A stretch of 64,000 nt of DNA, taken from the NCBI GenBank assembly GCA_036346255.1, contig CM070625.1:36894520-36958519 (forward strand), in the 5' to 3' direction. Position numbers and translations under genes: made by a program. How positions within the stretch are numbered: the first letter of the stretch is position 1; each line of letters begins with the position of its first letter. This stretch comes from Ampelocalamus luodianensis. Taxonomy: Eukaryota; Streptophyta; Magnoliopsida; Poales; Poaceae. This document shows positions 43,501 through 53,978 of this stretch, one piece after another. The notes under the pieces are model-generated. The model was not told where the DNA came from. It did not search any database and worked only from the letters and a program-made list of their open reading frames with translations.

Positions 43501-44913
43501 GACGATCAGTCGTTTTGCACCATCGATGGCGATTCTCATCTTTATGCTTTAGAAGCTAGTACCTCTCTTGAAATTGAGAAGGTGCCAGTGGTGTGTGAAT
43601 ATCCAGATGTATTCCCCGAAGAGCTCCCAGGCATGCCTCCTGATCGAGAAGTTGAGTTCATCATCGAGCTTGTACCCGTCTTCGCGCCAATCTCAAAACG
43701 GCCATATCGGATGCCCCCTAATGAGTTAGAAGAATTGAAGAAGCAACTCCAAGAACTTCAAGACAAGGGATTTATTAGGCCGAGCTCCTCACCTTGGGGA
43801 TGTCCGACCATCTTTGTCAAAAAGAAAGACAAGAGTTTGCGGATGTGTGTGGACTACCGTCCGCTAAATGAAGTCACTATCAAAAATAAATATCCGCTTC
43901 CGCGGATTGATAATTTATTCGATCAATTGAGTGGAGCCCAAGTATTCTCCAAGATTGATTTGCGCTTGGGCTATCATCAAATTAAAGTTCAAATTGAAGA
44001 CATTCCGAAGACGACATTCTCTACTCGTTACGGGTTGTACGAGTACACTGTCATGTCTTTTGGTTTGACGAATGCACCGACATATTTCATGAATCTTATG
44101 AATTCAGTTTTCATGGAGTATTTGGATAAGTTTATTGTTGTATTCATCGATGACATCCTTATCTACTCAAAGTCTGATGAAGAACACGAGCAACACTTGA
44201 GGCTTGTGTTGGAAAAGCTTCGTCAACATCAGCTCTATGCCAAATTTAGCAAATGCGAGTTCTGGCTCCATGAAGTTAGTTTCTTGGGACATGTCCTATC
44301 CAAGGGCGGTATCGCTGTTGATCCAAGCAAAGTGCAAGATGTCCTTGATTGGAGACAACCCAGAAACATCACTGATATTCGCAGTTTTCTCGGACTTGCG
44401 GGTTATTATCGCATGTTCATCCAGAACTTCTCCAAAATTGCGAGGCCAATGACTCAACTTCTAAAGAAAGAAAAGAAGTTCGTATGGTCGCCTGAATGTG
44501 AGGAGAGTTTTCACATCCTAAAGAAATGCCTGACCAAAGCTCCAGTACTTATCCTGCCCAACATTCACAAGAGCTTTGACATTTACTACGATGCATCTCG
44601 CCATGGGCTCGGTTGTGTACTTATGCAAGAGGGCCGAGTGGTAGCTTATGCATCAAGGAAATTGAGACCACATGAGTTGAATTATCCCACTCATGATTTG
44701 GAGCTCGCAGCGGTTGTTCATACTCTAAAGATTTGGCGATATTACCTCATCAGTAATCGTTGCGAGATCTACACCGACCACAAGAGTCTTAAATATATCT
44801 TCACCCAAGCCGATCTGAATTTGAGGCAAAGAAGATGGTTTGAGCTGATCAAGGATTATGATTTTGGACTCCATTATCATCCAGGAAAAGCAAATGTGGT
44901 AGCTGATGCCTGA
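43435..44913 (+). CDS. Reverse transcriptase and RNase H of element 2, open frame
   Basis: 492 codons open. The PR-RT linker (VCEYPDVFPEELPG) is followed by RT motifs SKRPYRMPPNELEELK, GFIRPSSSPWG, VDYRPLNE, KIDLRLGYHQI, catalytic FIDDILIYSK (about 44145-44175) and GLAGYYRMFI. RNase H follows (FDIYYDASRHGLG, VVAYASRKLRPHE, YTDHKSLKY) and ends at ANVVADA, where a TGA replaces the leucine codon. The initiator is internal, so this is part of a polyprotein. RT looks catalytically complete. Confidence 0.9.
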   Translation: MAVQESGKIDCAQRSIYITSEDDDQSFCTIDGDSHLYALEASTSLEIEKVPVVCEYPDVFPEELPGMPPDREVEFIIELVPVFAPISKRPYRMPPNELEELKKQLQELQDKGFIRPSSSPWGCPTIFVKKKDKSLRMCVDYRPLNEVTIKNKYPLPRIDNLFDQLSGAQVFSKIDLRLGYHQIKVQIEDIPKTTFSTRYGLYEYTVMSFGLTNAPTYFMNLMNSVFMEYLDKFIVVFIDDILIYSKSDEEHEQHLRLVLEKLRQHQLYAKFSKCEFWLHEVSFLGHVLSKGGIAVDPSKVQDVLDWRQPRNITDIRSFLGLAGYYRMFIQNFSKIARPMTQLLKKEKKFVWSPECEESFHILKKCLTKAPVLILPNIHKSFDIYYDASRHGLGCVLMQEGRVVAYASRKLRPHELNYPTHDLELAAVVHTLKIWRYYLISNRCEIYTDHKSLKYIFTQADLNLRQRRWFELIKDYDFGLHYHPGKANVVADA

Positions 44914-46476
44914 GCGAAAAGTCTCGGTCTGGCTTGTTTATCGGTAACTCCTTCTTCGACAGGCTTGTGTGCCGTAATGCAACGTCTGCACCTGGAAATA
45001 ATTGAAGAAGGTTCGCTCGCTGCCTTAAGTGTGAATTTTACACTTGAGGACCAGATTAGGGAAGCCCAGAAAACTGACGCAGAAGTAGCTCAACTCCGCG
45101 AAGAAGTGAAGCAGGGCAAGGCCAAGTGCTTCAAAGAAGATGCACAAGGCACCCTATAGTTTGGAAACCGGTTGGTGGTGCCCTGTGATCATGCCTTGAG
45201 AGAACTAATTCTCAAAGAGGCTCATGACTCCAAATTCTCTATTCACCCAGGTAGTACCAAGATGTACTAAGATTTGAAGAAAATGCTTTGGTGGAGCCAA
45301 ATGAAGCGACAAATCGCTCAATTTGTAGCCGGATGTGATGTATGCCAAAGAGTCAAGGCTGAGCATTTGAAACCAGCAGGTACTCTACAACCTCTGCCCA
45401 TTCCACAGTGGAAATGGGAAGAAGTTGGCATGGATTTTATCACCAGCCTTCCAAAAACTCAAACTGGGTCCGATTCTATTTGGGTAATTGTCGATCGTCT
45501 GACGAAGGTTGCCCATTTTATTCCGGTCAAGACCACTTACACCGGGGTCAAGCTAGCAGAGTTGTACATCTCCAGGATTATTTGTCTCCATGGTGTACCA
45601 AAAGTGATCATTTCTTATAGGGGTCCCCAGTTCACCTCTCACTTCTGGAAGTGCTTGCACCAAGCGGTGGGGACCAATCTATCTTTCAGCTCCGCATACC
45701 ACCCGCAAACAGATGGACAAACTGAAAGGGTGAATCAAATTTTAGAAGACCTTCTCCGAGCATGTGTGCTGTCCTATAGCAAAAACTGGGAGAAATGTTT
45801 ACCATTTGCGGAGTTCTCCTACAACAACAATTTTCAATCAAGCATACAAATGTCCCCCTTTGAGGCATTGTATGGGAGAGCTTGTAGGACACCTTTGAAC
45901 TGGTCTGAAGCCGGGGAAAGGCCGTTTTACGGTCCAACCTTGGTGGAGGATGCGGAAGAACAAGTCCGTGTCATCCGTGAACGACTTCGGACGGCTCAAT
46001 CTCGTCAGAAGTCCTATGTCGACAGCCGTCGTCGCGAATTGAGTTTTAAAGTGGATGATCATGTCTATCTTAAGGTTTCTCCAATGAAAGGAACACATCG
46101 TTTCCAATTCAAAGGCAAATTGGCACCTCGCTACATCGGACCATTCTGAATTCTAGCAAAGTTGGGACCGGTGGCTTATCAAATAGAATTGCCACCATTA
46201 CTTGCTGATGTACATGATGTTTTCCATGTTTCACAACTGAGGAAGTGTCTTCGTGTCCCAACCAAAGCAACTGAGCTGGAAAAACTTGACTTGCAACCTG
46301 ATCTTTCTTATCGGGAGCACCCGATTCGCATTCTTGAGGAGAAGGAGCGCAAGACGCGAAATCGCAATATCAAATTCATCAAGGTCCAGTGGAGCAACCA
46401 TACTGAAGATGAAGCAACATGGGAGCATGAAGATTGCATGCGAGCTAATTATCCAGATCTTTTTCCTTCTACTTAA
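44914..46476 (+). pseudogene. Integrase and chromodomain of element 2, catalytic Asp mutated
   Basis: Zinc-binding part with stops at about 45157-45159 and 45268-45270; main open stretch 45274-46149. The D,D,E core keeps the first Asp (GMDFITSLP) and Glu (DGQTERVN). The second Asp codon is TAT at 45616-45618, giving IISYRG where relatives have SDRG. A TGA follows at GPF (46147-46149), then the C-terminal domain and chromodomain (IKFIKVQWSNH...DEATWE) to the TAA near 46474. Confidence 0.9.
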
Positions 46477-46670
46477 AGTGTCTTCGAATCAAGAAAGGAA
46501 AGTTTAAACAAAGCAATGGGAAGGAAAGATGTAATAGCCATTCCTTGTAACCTTACAAATATATCTTGGCACTATCTTTGAAGGAAATCAAGACAACGGA
46601 TGTTATGTTTTCTTTTAGAACCTTCCTATCCAACTTCCACCCTATCGATCTCGGGGTCGTGATCTTTTGT

Positions 46671-46681
46671 AAGGGGGGAGG
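46671..46681 (+). other. Polypurine tract of element 2
   Basis: AAGGGGGGAGG, two bases before the LTR start TGTCACATCCCC. Confidence 0.9.
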
Positions 46682-49107
46682 TTTGTCACATCCCCAAATT
46701 AATAAAGAGGTTTATTATGTATCTCATTAGCATGCATCATGTTTTGAAACTTTTTATTTTAATAGCGTACTTGGAAAATCTCAAAATACATATGAAACCT
46801 ACACTTTAAATTGAACTCCAAACAACAAACTAAAACAAATGCTACTAAATATCCTCTGGAAATAATTTATTCAAATACTATATTAATTATCATGAATTAA
46901 TATAGTTTTTTCCAAATTTTTGTGACTGGTTTGAACACTATAAAAATTCAAACACAATTTCAAGACCAACATTATGTTTGAATTTAAATTATACACTTTA
47001 TTTCATGAACAGTAGGTTCAATAATTTTTATGGACACTAGACCTACCCAGGAACCCCTGTGATTTATTTCACATTTTTAGGAATTTTATTTCTATTTTTA
47101 GCACACTGGTCAAAGTAGGGAAACTAGTTTAATTCTCAGTCAAAACCTAAACTCAAATTCGAGCACTGTTGGAACGGCTCGAGTCGGACCCGAGTCAAAC
47201 GGCGAACTGGCTTGACCCAACCCCCTAGCTGCACCGCACTTGGACCGTCCGATTAAAATTCGATGGCCTAGATCGCGTACCCCTTCGTCACGGCCTGAGC
47301 GCCCCTTTTCTAATCCTAGCCATCCATTTCCGATCCAATGGACCGTATTCCACATCGCCTCCTCTCGCTTTGAGTTACTGCCACACTGGGCCCGCATGTC
47401 GTGACATCCCTACCTCTGCGTGGGCTCGGGCGCCGCGCCACGCAGCCGTGCATCCCCGACGCACTCAGAACGGCGATGCTCACGCCGTCAATCCACCGCC
47501 TCCATCCACCACTCCTGGAGCTTCGGCACGCAACGCCGCCTCCATCTCCGTCGTTTCCCGGGGATAATACCCCCTCCTCACCTCACATTGCCTTCACTTC
47601 TCCTCCGCGCGAGAGAGGAAGCTCCATGAGCTCAATTCTGCGTAAACTTCTCACCTCCGGTGCCCTCAGCTCCTACCTTGCATGTCGTTTCCATTTTGGC
47701 TTATGCAAGCTCTTGATTCTCTTTGTAGCTCCCGAACCGCCACCGGCGCTCTCGGCGAACCCAGAGCGTGGACCGAAGGACCTTGTTTTGCCATTTTCAC
47801 CTCGGTGAGCTCTTTTCCGTTTCTTTGCGCGTCACTTCGTGTGCTAGGTTATAAGGAGTAAAACCCCTCATCTTTATGCCGCAATGGCTTAACAGGATTG
47901 TCGGATTTTGAAGTTTTACGCTTTCCGGCTGACTTCGCCCCTTTCGTCTCCATCTCAGGCCGGGTGAGCCATTTCTCGATTCCTTTTAGTATGAGCATCT
48001 TATGTACCTACCTTACCTAGTCCGACCACCTATTGTGTGTTTAATTGCTCAGGTTACCTTGTTGTCGTAGAGCCATAGTTGCTGCTTTTCGGTCACACGC
48101 CGTCGGCAAGCTCCAGTGCCCCTCCGGTCCTCTTTTCAACTCAGGTAGCTTCCTTATGTCCCCTAGGAGCATAAGCATGCGTTCTTCTACTTAGCGCGTG
48201 TTCCAATCGGCGTAGCTGCTTTTGCCGTATTTGCACCGCTGCCTGTTCTTGCCGCGCCGCCGCTGTGGTTCGTTGTCGGCCAAATTTCGGCCACCGCTAG
48301 GACCGTCGGACTATTGTGGTCCCATCCTGGCTCCTAGTTCACGCAGTCATAGGCCACAATGTCGGCCAGCCGTCGGGCAAGTGCGACCGACGCGGCTATT
48401 GTCGGGCCGTCTGGCAACGCCCTGTAGCGAGGCGATTAGAAAACCTAATGACGTGGTTAAGTGTTAAGTGTTGTGTTAGCTAATAGAGGAGTCACTTATG
48501 CTTAGCCATGCTTAGCTATCGGTAGAAATGGCGGTTATCGACTTGTCGATAACCTTGATCACACAAACTGTTATAATCTGTATTATTTCAGCCTTGTGCT
48601 ATGTCTAAATTGCAAAACTAAAACTGAAAATAAAAACAATTTAGACTTGGGCACAATGGTAAGATGGTGTGATCTTTTGGGTGTGAATGGAATGGTGCCC
48701 GGGTCAATTAAGGACCGAACTACTTGTGAGTATCATTATCAGAGCATTACAAAGGCGTGCTAACCACACTAGAGGATATGGGACCTCTCTTAGCCGAGTA
48801 CTTTGGGTGTGTTAATTAATGAGTCGCGTGGTGGGTTGCATATTTGATTATATGCAACATGGACACGTTGTAGGAGAGGAGCACCGCGAGGCGGTGTGTC
48901 TGCTCCACGTATGGGTCCTTGTGATCCATATTTAGTCGACAGATCACCAAGGATTAACCCCATACGTGCATCTCTTGATTAGCATATTCCATTGGAAAGG
49001 GTTCAGTAGGACTTAGCCGTCTTGGCATACCAAAGGAAGTGTGCTTAATAGCTTGGCAAAAGGCGATGCGAGTGTGGGTACATTGGTACACCCTGCGAGG
49101 ATTAAAA

Positions 49108-49119
49108 CTATTCGAATAG
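49108..49119. promoter_or_regulatory. Conserved palindrome CTATTCGAATAG
   Basis: In the alpha-like end of the mosaic LTR. Confidence 0.5.
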
Positions 49120-49488
49120 CCTCGTCCTAGGTTATGGACACGCTTGGATAAGCTTTTCAAGAGTTAGACTACAACCATTTTAAAATTAAAACTTGTTTGG
49201 GTGGTATGAATCGTGATTCATGCTATGTTGTGGTGGCTTTGGGAAAGTCACTTCTAGGTGGATACTTGTTACTTATGATTACTCGCTGTTATTTAAATGC
49301 TTAAAAGCAGAATTTACAAGCTATTGCTCAACTTATTACAATATTGCAAATGAAACTTGCTTTGTGCGTCCAAAGAACCATATAACCACATTCCTTTGAA
49401 TACGACTTTCATGTAGCTATGTATAGGCTTGTTACTCATAAGTTTTATGAGTACATTTTGTACTCACCGCATTGCTTGTGTTGTGCAG

Positions 49489-49556
49489 AGGATGATAGTG
49501 AGTCAGATGGACCTCACTTTTGTGAGTTGTCTTTGTGGCGCTTTAAGGGAGATTAG
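49489..49556 (+). CDS. Candidate terminal exon of LTR-encoded acidic peptide (mosaic LTR)
   Basis: Acceptor GTTGTGCAG and 68 open nt to TAG; reads EDDSESDGPHFCEL and a basic-then-acidic end. It keeps the GPHFCE core of the alpha exon with a different tail. No mini-exon survives upstream in this LTR. Confidence 0.48.
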
Positions 49557-50099
49557 CTTGGCGGCCCGGTCGGTTGCCACTGTGGTGTTATGTGGCTAAC
49601 CTGTCGTCTTTTGGTTTAAGCCATCTTATGGCAACTTTGCTTCCATTGTTATTTGATACTTATGTCATTTGGCCGGTACTGTTCGTAATAACTTATATTA
49701 TGTATGTCTTTTGGTAGACTTGTCATATTCTGTTGTATGGAAATGATGCATGCTTTGGAATGATGTATGTGTGCTGCTTGTTCTGGGAAGCACATATCCA
49801 TCGAGGCGCGGATTATTCTATTTGCGATACTAGAACCAGATGAAGGTTAAGTATTACAAGTATAATAAACCGGGGTCTCACACACCTCTAGGTTCACCTC
49901 ACTATTTTGGACCTACCCTTGTCCTTGGTTTCTTCTGCCGTGACTGGAGCTGTCGGCGGTGAGCTTGTCTTTAACCTCGGGGTTTTGTCGTGCCCTACTC
50001 GGACAGCCTCTGTAGCGCAATGATTGGTAATTATTAGCTGTCGGAAGGGTTGGTTAAGTCGTCGGCTTAAGGACCTCCTGTTGTCGTACACCAAACCAC

Positions 50100-51490
50100 C
50101 TCCGCGACAACCTTAAGGACCTCCTCGATTCGATCCCCACCGTTAAGGGCCTCTTGGAGATTAAATCTTAACCATAGGAGTTTGTCTGATGAAACCTAGC
50201 GCCAGGACCTCTTTTCCTTTAAATCTCAGCCATCAAGATCTACTCGTGCACATCCTATCCATCCAGGACCTCCTCTCTTTTAGTTTGTATCAGTTAAGGC
50301 CTCCCTGTGGTGTTCTCGAGCCCTCAAAGACCTCTTTGGGTTAGATGCGGACCGTAGAACCACTCTCAGTGATTCCGCAAAGACCTTCCTAGTCGTTTTG
50401 TGAAAACCACCCCAGGACCTTCAGAGGTCCTCTTTGCAAAGACCACCCTTGGTCTTTTGCAAAGACAACCTCAGACCTCCCTTCCCGTGTATCTAAGCCT
50501 TGGGACCACCTGTTGAAATCTCGACTGTTCGGGACCTCCCAGCGGAGATCTGGACCGTCAGGACCTCCCTCTGTTAAGTCCTTAGTTTGAGGACCTCCCC
50601 AGCTCAGATCCTGACCGTTAAGACCTCCCCTGATGAGATCTTAGCCGTTAAGGACCTCCCTCCGTTAGACCTCGTCGCGTAGGACCTCCCTGTGAGATCC
50701 TAACCGCTGGGACCTCCTTCCAGTTCATCTCGACCGTTGAGATCTTCCTCCGTGAAGATCTCTGCTGCCAGGACCTCCCCCATCTAGATCTCGGCCGCCA
50801 AGACCTCTCCTCCTTTAGATCTCACCGTCCGGACCTCCCCCAGTCGATCTGGACCGTTCAGGACCTCCCCAGATCCATCTGAGCCGTCCAAACCTCCTCC
50901 CGCTAAAACCCTGACGCATCGGGCCTCCCTCGATTAAATCTGGATCGTTCAAGACCTCCCCGGCAGATCTTGATCGTTCCGACCTCCCCTTCCTTAGATC
51001 TTACCGTTCAGACCTACTTCGCTTGATCGTGACCGTTAAGACCTCCTTTGGGAGATCTTAGCCGTTGGGACCTCCTCAGGTGAATTTTAGCCCGTAGGAC
51101 CTCCCTCTGGAGATCTGGGCCGTCCAAGACCTCCCCTAGGAGATCTTAGCCGTCCGGACCTCCCCATGTGAACCTGACCCTTAGGACCTCCTTGTTAGAT
51201 CTAGACCGTCCAGTCTTGATCTAACGTTCTAGGACCTCCCTTAGTGCTCGGGACCGCGGATCTTGATCCGCGGTCCACGACCTCTAAGCGCGCGAGAGCT
51301 CTCGCGTCGCGGCGTCAGCGCCATCCGTCGCAGCCGTTGGATCTCATCTCAACGGCCACGACCTCCCCTTTTTCGTTAAGCCGGTTTGGACCTCCCAGTG
51401 CGCGTGGACCTCCTCCGTACGGTTGCGCTGTGCCCCCGTGCTCCATAGCCGTGCGATCTCAGATCAACGGTCCACGACCTCCCTATCTTC
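50100..51490 (+). repeat. Minisatellite of about 30-bp units in LTR
   Basis: Roughly 45 degenerate head-to-tail copies of a unit consisting of GGACCTCCC, six to eight variable bases, AGATCTTAGCCGTT and one or two bases. Spacing of the GACCTCCC core is mostly 28-33 bp. The best-kept copies lie at 50500-51200; the first few hundred bases and the last (GC-rich, 51240-51490) are more diverged. Other LTRs here have only scattered GATCTCAGCCGTT-like words in the same zone (10030-10120), so the array is an expansion in this LTR type. Not coding. Confidence 0.92.
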
Positions 51491-52219
51491 TCTGGTTCGT
51501 TTGGACCTCCCCGAGCGTGTGCTTTCAAAAGTATTTAAGTCTTCAATTTTCAAACATGCATAACCTTGTCATTTTAACTCCTTTATGAATGACTCAAACT
51601 GCATTAGCTCTGTAATAGAGTAGGCTTTAATTTGAGGGTGATTTGAGGCTCTATTCTACACTAGAGATGAGAATATGTTGTAGTGGAAGTTTAAATAAAA
51701 TGAGGGTTAGAAAAATCACTTCAAAATTTGTAAAATGTATAACTTTTTGTGTATAACTCCAAATTGATAAAACTCAAAACTGTAAAATCCCTCTGGTAAT
51801 GTACTTTAACTTAGCATACGTTTTGTTCATATTAGTGCCTTCGAAAGATGAAATGTGCTAGTTTTACAACTTAGAAAAATCATAACTATTTCATTTTAAC
51901 TCCAAATTGTGTAAACTCAACTTTGCTGTTGTTAGGATACTATTTCCTACTCACCATAAAAATTCTAGGACTTAGATCATTCTAGAATTTTTCTCCATGA
52001 ATAGTAACAGATAGGATTTTAGTTGATTTTTCAGGCTGAGCAAAATTGTTTTAGCCATAACTTTTGCATACTAAGTCTAAATGAAGAAATTCTTGTTTCT
52101 AAAATTGTCTAAAATCATAATCTTGCTGTTGTACGAATTTCATGGTATTTGGAGAACTTTTGCTGTTGAGTTTTATTTGGAGTTCTTGTTCTTATTTGAT
52201 TATCGCCTTTTCGCGTTAG

Positions 52220-52283
52220 GTTCCGAAGGAATTATGGTTTACGTAAGTGAATCCTCTGCAACAAGAAAGTGATCTACAGTAAG
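52220..52283 (+). pseudogene. Decayed acidic mini-exon
   Basis: Acceptor CGCGTTAG and the GC donor AAG/GCAAGC are kept, but the segment is 64 nt (one extra base) and carries a TAA where relatives have CAA. Confidence 0.5.
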
Positions 52284-53190
52284 GCAAGCAGTTTGATCAT
52301 ATCCACTCCATCTCATTACTTTTAAAATCTAATACTTTGTTTTACTTGTATGTATGCATGCTTTTGTGTCAATGATTAATTTTGCCGAATAGAGGTAGCT
52401 AATCCTATTGCAATGTTTCCCTTAAATTGTTGACCCCTGCCACTACCTTAGGAATATTATCCTCACCGGTGAATTAGAGCCCGGTGAATGATTTAGGGCC
52501 TTTTATTTGTCTTTACGATATGATGCTTAGTAATGCTTAGTTACCGGTAGAATTGGGCGGTTATCGACTTAGTCGATAGCTTTGATCACATAAAACATAT
52601 TATCACTTATGATTTCAGCCTTGTGCCATGTTTACTTGTGAAAACTAAAACCTAAAAACAAAATGATTTAGACTTGGGCACAATGGTATGTTGGTGTGCT
52701 TCTGGGTGTGACTGGAATGGTGCCCGGTCATTAAGGACCGAGTTACTTGCGCCACCGTACTGAGCATTTTGCGTGCTAACCACACTAGAGGGTATGGGAC
52801 CTCTCTTGAATTAGTACTTTGGGAGATATTAATTAATGAGTCGTCGGCTGTAGTTTATAGAGAAAAAGGATCACAAAGGCGTAACAGGGGTGGTTCCTTT
52901 CTAGGTTCTCCACCCCGACCGGGGTCTTGCAAATGTCCGGCTAGCTTTACCCTAAATGGCTAATGACTCCCGGCTTTGCTTGACTCCACCACAACGTGTG
53001 GTCCTAGTGGCCCATTTCGTCGGCTGGTCACTAAGGGTTAACCCCATACGTGCGACTCTTAATTAACACACTCCATTGGAAACGTCTCGTAGGACTTAGC
53101 CGTGCCGGCATACCAAAGGAAGTGTGCTTAATAGCTTGGCAAAAGGCGATGCAAGTGTGGGTACATTGGTACACCCCTGCAGGGTTAAAA

Positions 53191-53202
53191 CTATTCGAAT
53201 AG
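53191..53202. promoter_or_regulatory. Conserved palindrome CTATTCGAATAG
   Basis: Same context (CCCCTGCAGGG upstream, CCTAGG downstream) as at 11826. Confidence 0.5.
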
Positions 53203-53592
53203 CCTCGTCCTAGGTTATAGACACGCTCGGATACGCCCCGTGAGAACTAGACTACAACATTTAATTAAAACTTGATGGATTGGTATGAATGGATATTCAT
53301 ACTATTGTTGTGGTGACTAATGGGTTAGTCACTTCCAGGTTGTCCTTATTGTTGTTATTATTATTGTATCGCTGTTATTTCAACAATTACAAACAGTTTG
53401 TCAAATTACTTTGAATCTATTACATTATTGCAAATGAAAACTTGCTTTATGCTAAAAGTAAGTCCAGAGCCCACTCCACTTAAATAAAGCTTGCATGTAG
53501 TTAATTATAGTTCTGTTACCCTTACACGTCAGTCTTGCGAGTACAAAAACAATTTTTGTACTCAGTTGCTTTGCTTAATGTTTTTGTTGTAG

Positions 53593-53654
53593 AGGAAGAA
53601 TGTGAGCCCCAAGGGCTTCCCTTTTGTGAGACGTGCTTCGGGTTTGACGACTAG
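53593..53654 (+). CDS. Candidate terminal exon of LTR-encoded acidic peptide (truncated LTR)
   Basis: 62 open nt after acceptor TTGTTGTAG, reading ECEPQGLPFCET and ending FDD-stop. Clearly the alpha-type exon with a few substitutions. Confidence 0.48.
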
Positions 53655-53978
53655 CTTGGCGGCCCGGTTGGTTGCCTTGTGGGTAAAGACACACTAATTG
53701 GCTCTTTTGTTTATCACCATCTTATGGCACTTTTGCTTCCGCTGTTTAATTGTTATTTAGTTGTCATTTGGCCGGTTGGCCCTTGTTGTAATAAAACTCT
53801 ATTATATATGTCTTTTGTTAGACCTGTTGTATGAAATTAATACATGATTTTGTAAGGAGGTGTATATACTGCATTTCTGGGAAGTATACATATCTCGAGG
53901 CTTCAGCTTATTTGATTTGTGAATCTAGGACCAAAGGATGGTTAAGCATTGCAAGCCGAATAAACCGGGGTCCTCACA

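Larger units (their letters stand above)
35996..49882 (+). mobile_element. Tekay-type Ty3/gypsy element 2 (family beta)
   Basis: Complete order: LTR, primer site, extra ORF, gag, protease, RT, RNase H, integrase, chromodomain, polypurine tract, LTR. Flanked on the left by ATAGG (35991-35995); no matching copy follows 49882, and the 3' LTR is mosaic, so the right end has been rearranged. Several stops, one frameshift in PR-RT and a mutated integrase catalytic residue inactivate it. Confidence 0.9.
46684..49882 (+). repeat. 3' LTR of element 2, mosaic
   Basis: 46684-48497 matches the 5' LTR closely, including the gene-like block. At GTCACTTA the match ends; the next base resumes in an LTR end (TGCTTAGCCATGCTTAGC) that resembles the alpha type and the fragment at 52530, not the beta 3' half. 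About 1.3 kb including the mini-exon is missing. Ends CGGGGTCTCACA. The terminal exon is at 49489. Confidence 0.85.
49883..53978 (+). repeat. 5'-truncated long Tekay-type LTR
   Basis: Starts in mid-LTR (the CTGTAGC...ATGATT context near 50010 corresponds to about 9740 of the alpha LTR) and ends CCGGGGTCCTCACA at 53978. Contains the minisatellite, then an AT-rich stretch (51530-52200), a decayed mini-exon, the palindrome and a terminal exon. It joins the mosaic LTR end at 49882/49883 without a visible duplication. Confidence 0.75.

Noticed and set aside
50100..51490. CRISPR-like array or centromeric satellite
   Set aside because: Units are degenerate with no constant spacer, about 30 bp, inside an LTR; eukaryotic context.
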